A stretch of DNA of 64,000 nt from assembly GCA_030280995.1 (NCBI GenBank), contig JASXTE010000013.1, positions 17,099,001 to 17,163,000 on the forward strand, in the 5' to 3' direction. The stretch is from Hemileia vastatrix. Lineage: Eukaryota > Basidiomycota > Pucciniomycetes > Pucciniales > Zaghouaniaceae. The translations under genes and the position numbers were made by a program. The notes under the pieces are model-generated. The model saw only the letters and a program-made list of their open reading frames with translations, ran no database searches and was not told the origin of the DNA. Shown here piece by piece: positions 46,287 through 57,116 of this stretch; the stretch's first letter is position 1; each line of letters starts with the position of its first letter.

Positions 46287-47390
46287 AGGAAGAAAGAATT
46301 TCAAGGAGAGCAGGTAAATTTATGGGATTTTGAGGATTTAAAAGTCTGAGTTGTTGAGGATTTAGAGATGCAAGATATAAGGGAGAATAACAGTCATTCG
46401 GCAAACCCCGGGGGACATGAGAAGGATTAAGATTAGGGGATAATGTTGAAACAAAACTGATTCTTTTGTACAAGGCCAAGTCCTTTAGCACACTTCCAGA
46501 GTAGGTTGAATTATCTCGAATATCAAAGTGTTGTTGGTCAAGATATTGTGCAACTTTAGAAAAATCTTCAGACCTCCATTGCATTAAGATACGTCTTAAC
46601 GATCCATCATTATCAATTTCGGTGTCTGAACAACACTTGATGTTTTTGAAAAGGTTGTGATAAGTTTCACAATTTGGAAGTTGTTTAAAAAGTTTAGTTC
46701 GGTTAACTGAATTCTAAGAATCTTTGTTATTTGAAATAAAGGTCATAAATAAAAACAGTTGAAAAAAAAGGGATTTTCATACTTTTTTTTTATTCTATAT
46801 TTATGCTTTCTCACTTTGATTATTTCTTGAGAGCTATGAGATTCCTTCCCAAGTCTTAATCTATCAGAATGACCTAAAAACCAACAGTGAAGAACTCCTA
46901 TTTGATTTGAGAAGCTAATTTGAGTTGAGTCAATTGGATATGCAATCAAATTATTGGTTTTTAAGGCATTGTCCCAGTGTTTAATGAGAATCTTTGCCAA
47001 GACCTGGTTCCATTTGTCAAACCAATCTAGGTTCCAAGCGAAAGTTGATCCTGGGAAACCACACATGCGAAGGTGCTCAATAAAAGATTCACAGAAAATT
47101 GGTGGAAACTTTTCCGAAACCGCTGAATTTGATTCTGGATGAGGTAGTTCAAAGGCAATGTTGCAAGAATTCATGTCAAATGATGAAAATCTGTCTAATT
47201 GCTCTTCAGTAGGGTTTTGTTTCCATCCATTTGATTCTGGTGACATATACAAAAGTGAACGACAAAAATTGTGTATAGATCTACAAAAGTGAGAATTGAA
47301 TGGAGGCAAAGTCTCATTAAAAATTCTATTAAGTGTTCTTGTGTTTGTGGGCAGGCTTCCATGAGGAAAGTAAGAGCTACTAGGGTTCAT
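46270..47390 (-). CDS. Two-exon gene of unknown function, convergent to the SNF2 gene
   Basis: Exon 1 (47,390-46,815) and exon 2 (46,713-46,270) are joined in frame by a 101-bp intron (GTGAGA ... TTCTTAG), giving 339 residues with no internal stop. It has a proline/serine-rich N-terminus, a tryptophan-rich central part (AWNLDWFDKWNQV, about residues 118-130), a KHWDNALK segment and a Cys pair (IKCCSD) at the start of exon 2. I recognise no domain. The tail overlaps the 3' end of the SNF2 gene by 17 bp on the opposite strand, so the two mRNAs would be complementary at their ends. It may be a host gene or cargo of a transposon. Confidence 0.6.
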
Positions 47391-48464
47391 AAATAATTAG
47401 ATTAAGAAAGTGTTCAATTAAATTAAACAAAGAGGAAGGATAAATTGTTGAGCTCCAAAACTTTATGATCAAAGTTGATTTAAGGAGAAATATCACAAAA
47501 ATTAAGAATAAGAAATATTTCGACTTTATGGAATTATAATATGCATAAATTATATTTTTATATGCAACTTGAACTCAAAAGGAATGGTATAAAATAAAGA
47601 GAATGATTATGTGATAAAAGCAGACTCATTTAAGAAACGGATTTTTTTTTCTTTTCAAAAAATTCTTCCACAAAAATAATTTGTTAAATGTGAGGCTATG
47701 TTCATTTTTTGATTACCAAAAAAAATATTTTTGGTCCAATATGATAGTAATACATATTCTATTGAGTAATTTTTTTCAACCTGAATAAATAGACTAGAGT
47801 GTCACTTCATCACATTTATGTATGAAAAGTTATACAAGGTTTCAGCTTTTATGTAATTCTTTAAGGTTTACACTTTTGTAGCATCTATTATTTGAGTATT
47901 TTTGATTTTTTCTTTATAGAAAATTCTAACTAGTACAGACCAATTTTCAAATTGAAAGAAATATGTTTGTGATTGTTTTTTACAAAATATTAAACTTATT
48001 TTTGGGTTTAACTTTGATTTTTGGGGTAATTTTTTAAAAATTATGTTAAAAATATGGATTACTTTTCTTATAGTCCATAACTAAGAATTTTTATCAAAAT
48101 CAAATAATTATAGGGTAGTTAGATATAACTCAGAAGGCATTTGATAGAAAAAAATTAAGATTCTTGTGCGTACAACAGAATTTTTTCTATGATAGAAAAT
48201 ATTCTGATAAACATGCATGCATTGTTGTACAAATGCAGAGAGTATACAGAATACAAATAAAGTAGACTGCATAACTTTAAATTAATATATAATTTATCCA
48301 ATTAAAAATTAAACATTTAAACTTAAATAATTTCAACACATATTCCATCATATTCTTTTGATAAAGAAATGTAGCTTATATTAGCTAGTGCCTTTCAAAA
48401 AAAGGAATACCTTCAATCGGTAACTTCGAATAGCTAACTTATTCCTACAATTATCACAATTACA
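47391..48464. other. Intergenic AT-rich region
   Basis: No gene, RNA or clear repeat seen. It should contain the promoters of the divergent genes at 47,390 and 48,465, but no specific elements can be named. Confidence 0.5.
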
Positions 48465-51400
48465 ATGCCTCCATTTTTTCATGTATGTCAATGTCAAGAT
48501 CTTGGATGTGTCAATAGAAAGTATCAAACTTCTTCTGGGTCCTTTGAAGTTGGTATGGCTTTCAAAAGCTCTAATTCTTATGCAAAACATCAAGAGGAAA
48601 GAAATAGGAAGGCCCAGATGGTTATTTCTTCCAACAATCCACTTAACATTTGAAGTTCCCGCTCCACAGAAACAGTAATCTGTATATATATAGTTCAATG
48701 TTAGAATTAAAGTCTTTATGATGTTTCAATGATTTATTACATAGGGGCAGAAGTATCTTCAACAGTCTCTAGAAACTCAAATCTTGAGGAATGGTATAGC
48801 CAAATAATTATGTGGCAGGCAGCAAAGCTTTCTCTGATTCATCATTTGAGCAAAGAAGGTTGTACTCAATTTTTGGATGAAGAAATTAAGAAGCTCAAAC
48901 TTCTAGGTGATAGTGGAATACTGGATTCTGATAGCATTGTCCGCCTGGTCCCACGCTTGATAGATACAGTTTTTAGTCAATTAAAGCTCAATCAATCATT
49001 TTTCACTAAAACATGCTGTCCTAAATGCTTTGCTCTTTATGAGTATAACTCTGAATCTCAACCATCTATACTATGTTGCAATCAACCGTTTCTTTCATCA
49101 TCAAAGCACTATTTAAAAATGTTTGGAGCAGGACAAATTGCAGTTAAATGTGATGAAAGGCTGTATTTGATGGAGGAACATCAAGAACATGTAAAATACT
49201 TATCTCTTAAAACATTTCATCACCATTCTTTTATCGACTGGCTTAAGGAAAAGATCAAACTGTTCAAATTTGAGCTTCTGATTGAGAAGAAAACCCCTGT
49301 GGCAGAACGTGTAGAGTGTGATTTGATGAAGGATGTTTGTGATGGTTCAATTTGGAAAAACTTTCCCATAACCACTCCAGCTCTGGATAGCAATGATGAT
49401 GAATATATGATAACTTCAGGCAACTTAATGTTTACTTTATATGTCGACTGGTTTAGGCCTGGTGGCAATAGGATTGGAGGTCATCAGAAGTCTGTAGGCA
49501 ATATTATGATGGTGTGTATGAACCTACCTCAAGAAGATAGATACAAAATGGAAAATCTTTTTTTGTATTCTATTATACCCGGACCAACAGAACCCACAAG
49601 TGAACAGCTTAATCACCTTCTAAAAGCACTGGTTAATGATCTACAAACTCTATGGGATGGTATATTGATTTAAAAGACACATCTTTATCCACAAGGCCGG
49701 AAATTAAGAGTTGCATTGTTCTCTTTGATAGGTGAAATTCCTGCAATACGAAAATTGGCTGGCTTTTCGAGTCACTCTGCAAAAATGTTCTTCTCTTTCT
49801 GTAATATCTCTAAAGATGAAATTAGTGAAAAGAATGTGGGAAATTTTTCATTACGGAATCATGAGGATCATATGTGCTGGGCAACAAAGTGGAAAAATTC
49901 TAAGTCACATTGGGAGCGTGTATCAATTGTTCAAAATCATGGGGTACGATGGAGTGAGCTGAATAACCTTGAATATTGGCGTCCAACTGAATATTGCTCA
50001 ATTGATGTTATGCATTCACATATGCTTGGCAACCTAAAAGATCACAGTCTAAGCTATTTTCAAATCCAAAATGCAGCAAAAGATCTAGAAAGGAAGCTGG
50101 AAAAGGATAAAAATTGGCATGTAAGAGAAGAAGATGATGATTTCTTTTCTGATACTTCACTGCACAAACATTCAAAAAAACGTAGAATTAGCTTAAGCAC
50201 CACAAATAATGATGATTATGATACAGGACACACGAGACAGCACAAGCGGCAAAGACGTACGAGTTCAAGACAGTCATCAAGTCATCATGGACTAGATAAT
50301 GAAGGATTGGGAACAAATCAATCAAGAAGCCAGAGTAGGTCATCCAGCTCCAAATTTATTCCTCCATATAGCAATGTGGCCTCAATACAGTCTCACAGCA
50401 GTGACAGTAGGAATTCATTGTATAACTTAAGGCAAAGAAGCATTAGCATATCACAGAGTGAAGGATCTCACTCATCAACTCAGACAGCTAGAGATGAAGA
50501 AAATAAAAGGAAAGGTAAGGAGAAAGAAAATGAAGGTAGTAGTAATCCACAAATCACAGAAGCAGAGATACAGGTTGTATGGAAGATGATTGATCAAGTA
50601 AGAAGACCTTCCTGGCTAACACGAGTTCCAAAATCAGTAGGATCTAAAAAGGTAGGATCCCTCAAGGCAGCAGAATGGCACATGCTGTATACTCTCTACT
50701 TCCCTTTTTTACTTATACCCCTTTGGTTTGAAAAATTTAAAGAATCTGAATCTTCAGATTCCTCAGCTGATAAACCAAGAGAATATTATCTTCTCAAGTC
50801 ACTTGTAACATTATGCTCGATCACCAATTTTTTGACATTTAAAAATATACAGACTAATGAGCTTAAAGATCTAGATCAATTTCTGTTGGAGTATCGTGAG
50901 TGCCTTGAAGAGGGTTGGAAGAATATTAATGCAAAGCCAAATCTGCATATCACTCAACATTATCCTGAAATGATAAAGCGTCTTGGTCCACCATCAGGTA
51001 CAGCTACTTGGTCTGGAGAGCGGGTGAATCATATATTATCTGAAATTCCAAACAATCACCATCCACGTATGTAATGTTTGTAAGCAATGATTTAAAAACT
51101 CAGCTGTGCTAATTTATTAATATTTACCACAGGAGAGATACTGCTAACAATGCTCAAACATTGGTATCGGAAGTCTAGGGTATTAGATCTTGGTGAAGCT
51201 GAAGATAATGATCAATGTGAGACTAAAAAAATCCATATTGATCTCGATAAACAAAACAAATGGATCCATCTAAGTATGGCATTATTTACTAAATGGGTAA
51301 GGGCATGAATGGGAAAAGAAACTTCAAGACGGGCTTTGACACCATCGGAGAAAAGTGAGGATTGGGTAGTTGAAAATGTAGCAAGCATATTGATACATGG

Positions 51401-51827
51401 AAAGAGGTTTACTAGTTACCATCGACACATTGCTAATTCAACAATTGAATTCTACTATGGAAAAGATAGCCAGTTTGGGCAAATTGATGATCTTTTCAGA
51501 TCAAAGGAAGAGATTGATCAAATATATTTAATAGTAAGTCCTTTCAAAGAGCTCCGTCCAGAAGAAACATCAAAGGATCCCTATGAGCTTTTCTCACAAG
51601 TGCATTGTCGGTTAGTAAGAGTAGCCAAAGCAACTCAAATTGTGATTAAGAAAGATGCAATAATTGGACATGCAGCTACTGTCGAGCACAAAAAAGGAAT
51701 GTTTGGAATCAAAGACGAGGTTGTCACTGCCATTGGACTGCAGACAGTAGTGAGTGAAAAAATTAATCAAATTTATTTTCTGTTGACTAACATCTTTGTG
51801 TTAATTTGGGATTGGGGAAATTTGTAG
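48465..51827 (+). pseudogene. Tnp2-type (CACTA/EnSpm-like) transposase, two in-frame stops
   Basis: A likely first exon (48,465-48,653) carries a CxCx5C cluster (VCQCQDLGC). The main frame starts near 48,745 and contains the family hallmarks: YVDWFRPGGNR (catalytic-domain Asp region, about 49,440), MVCMNLPQEDRYKMENLF, SIIPGPTEPTSEQLN, EIPAIRKLAGFSSHSAK, HWERVSIVQNHGVRWSELNNLEYW, and CSIDVMHSHMLGNL. A Ser/Arg-rich, nuclear-type basic segment (about 50,160-50,520) follows, then GPPSGTATWSGERVNH. TAA at 49,671 and TGA at 51,306 interrupt the same frame. A 66-bp intron lies at 51,067-51,132; the first intron's donor was not fixed. The gene is decayed but recent. Confidence 0.8.
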
Positions 51828-52253
51828 GATTGGTGATATTTGTAAATGGTGAAAGAAATAATTCAATGCTCGATTAAAAAATGCAATGCATCCAACTTAC
51901 CTTATCATAAATCAGTGAACAATTACTTTGGTTGCTTTTATTGCAAGAGAACCCATGCTTTCAATGAGTCATTTTTATCTTAAATGTAAGAATGAAAGAA
52001 ATAAAATCATGATAATGAGAAATATGATAAAATTTTTACTTAATGAATGATCTTCTTGCTCATTCATCTACTATAAATAGTTTGACCTTCCAACTTTAGC
52101 TGATAGCTATATATTATTCACTTTATTTTTTGACAAGAGAACATACACGTTTACAAGACTATATACATAGTATCTTTTTTTACTTTAGCTTTGATAGGTA
52201 TAAATTTTAACAACTGATTATTTTTATTTTATTTTATTTTATTACAGTTCATT
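51828..52253. other. Intergenic between transposase and companion gene
   Basis: AT-rich, with a TTTTA microsatellite just before the next start codon (about 52,222-52,245). Nothing else recognised. Confidence 0.5.
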
Positions 52254-53931
52254 ATGGATGATAATTTTGAAGGGATGTCTGTTGACCCAACCGATTCTGA
52301 TTGTTTTCCGCCTCAACATACTAATACTGGAAATACTCCTCCACCACCCTCTGCTGATCCACCTCCAGATGCATCTCAATCTGTACCACCTAATCCTAAC
52401 CCACCACCTAATCCCAATCCAGGCCAAGAGTCTCATTCAGAACCAAGAAATTTTAATCCCAATCATCCTTCTGCTTCTGAAAGTGCTAATCAGCAAGCTG
52501 ATCAGCTAGGAAGAGATTGGGCTAGTGAAGTATTGAGGGAATTTTTCGGAGACCAATCATCATCTGCTCAGCCTAACCAAGGAGCAAGCACAAGTGGAGC
52601 AGGTAAGTCAAATTTGTAGTGTATTCTTTTATTGAAAAATAACCAATTTAATTAACTTATTTGAATTGTTAGTGAATCCCTCAATCATTATGGGTATCAG
52701 TGATTACCACAGACTCAATTCAGCAGAGTCTCATGAGCGAGAACGGGGGTTAAGGGCTGTAAGAGGCTTAGTTAGAAGGAATGATGTTCCCAGGAGCTCG
52801 GACAGTCTAAATAGAAATATTTACCACTTTCTGAAGTATTGTCTTGGGGGACCAACACAAATATCAAAATATCCTGCGAGCCCAACACCTTTGGAGATTG
52901 AAAATTGGAAAGATTGGAGCCAATTCAAACTAAAAACCATTCAAACTGTCCTAACCCAAGTCCAATCTTCTAACCGTGCCAATTCTGCAGCTGATTGACA
53001 ATTTCTGATAACCAATTCTATAGCCTTCTTGCGATCCAAAATTTGACTACCCAAATTTTTTCCAGCACCTGAGCCTCGAGGACTAAAAGGAGGAGCACCG
53101 ATCCCACTTTCTGTCAAAAGAAACTTAGAGCGTGAATTGCAAGAAAAAGTTTTTCGGGAATTTGCGTTTGATTGGACTTGCCGTGATTTTTCAGAATCAA
53201 CTTGGAATCAAGTCATGGGAAGGATAGTATGCGACCACTGTACCAGATGGCTCACCACCTTGAATACAATCTATCAGTCAAAGCTTCAGTTCACTCAATG
53301 TTTTATTGAGAAATGGGTAGTTAATAAGGGGAAGGAGATTATAAGGTTGTTTGGGCAAGAAGAGGAAAGGGTAGCAAGAGAAAAGATTGAAAAGAGGGCA
53401 AGGGCACAAGTAAAACGTTATCGGACCAAGGTAAGTTTTTTATTTTACTTTGCTTTTTGTTATTATGAAGCTGATTTAGTTGGAATTCAGATTGCTAGTG
53501 CACGCTACAAGTTAGCAAGAGATCTCTGCAGTGATGTGCCAGGTTTTGTTGTGCTTTTTCATGATACTAGGTGCATCTCTGATATCGAGAAAGGCCCAGC
53601 ACCAGCCCCAACTGCACCTATCCGAGCTATTCCTGGATGGAGAAATCCTGAACTCAATGATTTGTTTAAAAAAATGGATAAGATGACAAAGGACTTAGCC
53701 CATACACCAGCTCAAAAAAAATCAGCATTAAAAACATATTCACGGTCATCAGAAAGGACAGTTGCACAAAATGGTATATTCAATGTTCCCAAATACCTCC
53801 CCAAGAATTGCTATTCAGCAACATTTTTGCAAGGATTATCTGTGAATGAACGTGAGTCACTTGGGGTTGGAGCTGATATTTATCTGGTAAAGATTCGGGA
53901 ATCAATTAATAGAGCATCAACATCATCATAA
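52254..53931 (+). CDS. Companion gene of the Tnp2 element, 485 residues, unknown function
   Basis: Four exons (52,254-52,602; 52,673-52,975; 53,066-53,430; 53,491-53,931) give an unbroken 485-residue product; the second donor (GTGCCA) is the least certain. The N-terminus is acidic then Pro/Asn/Ser-rich and disordered (about 1-115). The middle has an Arg-rich segment (RERGLRAVRGLVRR). The third exon has a Trp/Cys segment (FDWTCRDFSEST ... CDHCTRW) and a charged helix (EEERVAREKIEKRARAQVKRYRTK) likely to form a coiled coil. The tail is Lys/Ser-rich. The gene follows the transposase in the same direction and resembles the second gene of CACTA-type elements in position, so a role in binding element DNA is a reasonable but unproven guess. 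Confidence 0.6.
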
Positions 53932-54138
53932 CTTAGGTATAATGGTGATCTTCTGTGTAATATAGCTATCTTATATTGAATTTTATGTATTCTGTTTTTT
54001 TTCAAAGCAGCTTGGTAAATGTTATAAAGTGATATTGAGAGAGAGTAACATTTTGTTTAAGAAAAACAAATAATGTATGAGATATAAAAATGTATTTTCA
54101 ACAAATTGATGGTCCATACCTCTTTATGTCACATTTAT
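53932..54138. other. Short AT-rich linker before the palindrome array
   Basis: No feature recognised; it probably contains the 3' untranslated region of the 485-residue gene. Confidence 0.4.
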
Positions 54139-56085
54139 GTATCCATATTAATTTCAATCGAATTTAATGTTGACCAATACATAGTGAATACACGCTATGC
54201 CACTTATACTTGCCAGGCATTGCTACCATTAAATATGCCAGTATCAAAAATTAATTTCGATCGAAATTAATGAGCATGATAATCATGAATTTCTGGAGTC
54301 AACTGCTTATTTTTATGCATGGTGCCTTTCCAACATTAATTTCGATCGAAATTACTTTTGATACTGGCATATTGCATGGTGTCTATTCCTGGAAAGTGTA
54401 AGTGGCATAGTGTGTATTCATTACGTATTGGTCAACATTAATTTCAATAGAATTTAATATTGACATTTTCATATTGAACCCAAACCAGCAAACGACCCAA
54501 AAAATTCTTCATAAAACTGCTCATTAATTTCGATCGAAATTAGTGAGCACCATATACATATTGAATGGTAGTTATATCTGGTGTGTGTAAGTTGTAAAGC
54601 TTGTGTTCAATGTTTATTGGTCAACATTAATTTTGATTGAAATTAATATTAATGTGTAAATGATATTTACATGCTCAATATGCATTGTAATGTGTTTACT
54701 TAAGAATAGAGTGCCCTACTTTTCATCTTACATAAAAATGCTTGGTGGCATGTCAAATTCAATTTTTATTAAAATTAATGTTGACATGTTACCATGCATA
54801 ACAGTAAGCAACTGACTGAATAAATTGATGATAATCATGAACCTTAATTTCAATCGAAATTAATGTTGCCAAGTGCAGATTGAAAAAAAGCTATGCCACT
54901 TACACTAGCCAGACATATCTACTATTTATTATGTATTGGTCAACATTAATTTTTATAGAAATTAATATGGATATGTAAATTTTTTATTTACCCTCAACAT
55001 GTATAGTAAATTTGAATACTTAAAAATACTTGCTGTCCTTTACATGTCATGCAAAAAAGCATTATATCATTTCAACATTAATTTTGATCAAAATTAATGT
55101 TGGCATGCCATTATGCATTGAAACAACTAACTGACTGAAAAAGTTCATCATCAAAATGCTCATTAATTTTGATCAAAATTAATGTTGACCAATACATATT
55201 GAATATAAGTAATCTCTGCTTACTCAGACCAGATATAACTACCATTCAATATGTATATGGTCAGCCTTAATTTCGATCGAAATTAATGGGAAGTTTTATG
55301 AAGAATCTTCTGGGTTGTTTTCTGGCTTGGGTTCAATATGCAAATGTCAACATTAAATTTGATCAAAATTAATGTTGACCAATACATAATGAATACACAC
55401 TATGCCACTTACACTTTCCAGGCATATATACATGCAATATGCCAGTATCAAAAGTAATTTCGATTGAAATTAATGTTGGAAAGGCACCATGCATAAAAAT
55501 AAGCAGTTGACTCCAGAAATTCATGATTATCATGCTCATTAATTTCGATTGAAATTAATTTTTGATACTGGCATATTTAATGGTAGCTATGCCTGGCAAG
55601 TGTAAGTGGCATAGCATGTATTCATTATGTATTAGTCAACATTAATTTCGATTGAAATTAATATGGACATGGACTATGCATAAAATTCCTATAAGTATAG
55701 GTAAGCTAAGCAGTTAGATAAACTGGTTTGATCAAGTACACCATATAAAAATTGATGTTTTAATGCCTTGGTTAATTTCGATCAAAATTAATTTTAAGCC
55801 ATGCATGTTGAATTTTATCTATGTCTGTGTAGTCCATGTGAAATGGTTTGTATTCAATATGCAGGGGTCTATATTAATTTCGATCAAAATTATGAGGTTC
55901 ATTGCCTCATAAATTTGATGGTTTCTGTCAGTGTTTCATGCATGGTGCCATGTGATATTTGTTGATTCCTATCAAAATTAATTTCAACACCAATATATTG
56001 AATACAAACCATGGCACTTACAGTACTTGGTCATAGCTAAAATTCAATATGCTAGTCTCAAAATTAATTTCGATAGAATTTAATC
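54139..56085. repeat. Array of twenty TTTCGATCGAAA-type palindromes with alternating 102/85-bp spacing
   Basis: The palindrome core ATTTCGATCGAAAT and its flanks ATTAA/TTAAT recur at centres about 54,157, 54,260, 54,345, 54,447, 54,533, 54,635, 54,768, 54,853, 54,955, 55,087, 55,172, 55,276, 55,362, 55,463, 55,548, 55,651, 55,781, 55,883, 55,971 and 56,073. Gaps alternate 101-104 and 85-88 bp, with resets of 130-133 bp at three places. The spacers are also related: 54,139-54,640 is a near reverse complement of 55,170-55,672, giving a long inverted repeat. No coding potential. Confidence 0.88.
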
Positions 56086-57116
56086 AGGATCCATGAAGTT
56101 TATCAATAGTGTATGAGTTAAGTTTCAAGTCATATGTTTCATCATTTTCTTGCACCCATTTCTAGGTTATCTCAACAATTTTTTTCAAGTTTTATTATAT
56201 TAATCAAAACTGTGGTAAGTTGTGAAAAATTAGCTAATCCAAATCTCAAATTGAATATTAATATTTTAATAATTTTGAATGTTGCTTAAGGTATTTCATT
56301 GGGTGATTCATAATAATATTTTATCAACTTAGTAGTCCTATAACTTTTGAAAAGTAAAAATATTGGTATAGTTAGGGACAACAATGCAATATCTTGTGCA
56401 GACTAAGATATATTGCAAAATAAAACCATTCAATTTTTTTTTCCCTTAGTTGTATCCAAGTTTATCAAAGGTTTGGTCACGGTGCCCACACCCTAGCCTG
56501 ACACTCCTCCTGTCACTTAAAAAACAAATTCTTATCTTAAATTCTAATGTTACCAATTTTATATTTATAATTCATTTCTTGTTTGATGAGGCATATCAGT
56601 ATATATGTGAATCTCGCATTGTCATCTGAAAGTAAATTTAACAAATATTCATAAAGGATTATCCTTTTTTTCATATAATATACTAATTAAGTGTATCTCC
56701 ATTGTTTAGGAGTAAATTCTAATTTAAAAAATTTTGTATTTACCCGTGGCAATTCGCATATGGGATATAAATTTGTTATTATTTGTTTTTCACACTAAAA
56801 GTCCCCAAAGAATTACTAGTATTTTCTGTTAGCTACATCAAATTTCGCTTCAATATAAACAGATTGTGATTTAGCATGTTATTCAGTTTACCCCACTATG
56901 AATAATACATGTTAAAAAAAGCTCAAATAATATAAAATCCCCCTCTTTATGTTTTCTGTTTCTTTCATCCTCACTTTAATTTTAATCTTATTCAATTTTT
57001 TATCCTATTAAATTATCAACTTCAATTTTCTAGAATAGAGTTTCTTATAATTATTCATCATATTACATCATAATTTTTTGATATCGAATAATTTTTTTTA
57101 ATATTCATTAATCAAT
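56086..57116. other. AT-rich region with a possible LTR edge
   Basis: On the minus strand a purine tract (GTGACAGGAGGAG, 56,516-56,504) is followed by TGTCAGGCTAGGG, resembling the polypurine tract and LTR start of the chromovirus at 7,960. It may mark a truncated LTR read toward lower coordinates, but the other end was not found. The rest has no recognised feature and should include the promoter of the gene at 57,117. Confidence 0.3.

Noticed and set aside
54139..56085. CRISPR-like array
   Set aside because: The repeats are palindromic and degenerate, spacers are related to each other, and the context is eukaryotic.
47400..57000. CACTA terminal inverted repeats for the Tnp2 element
   Set aside because: No CACTA-type ends were found by eye on either side, so element boundaries are not given.
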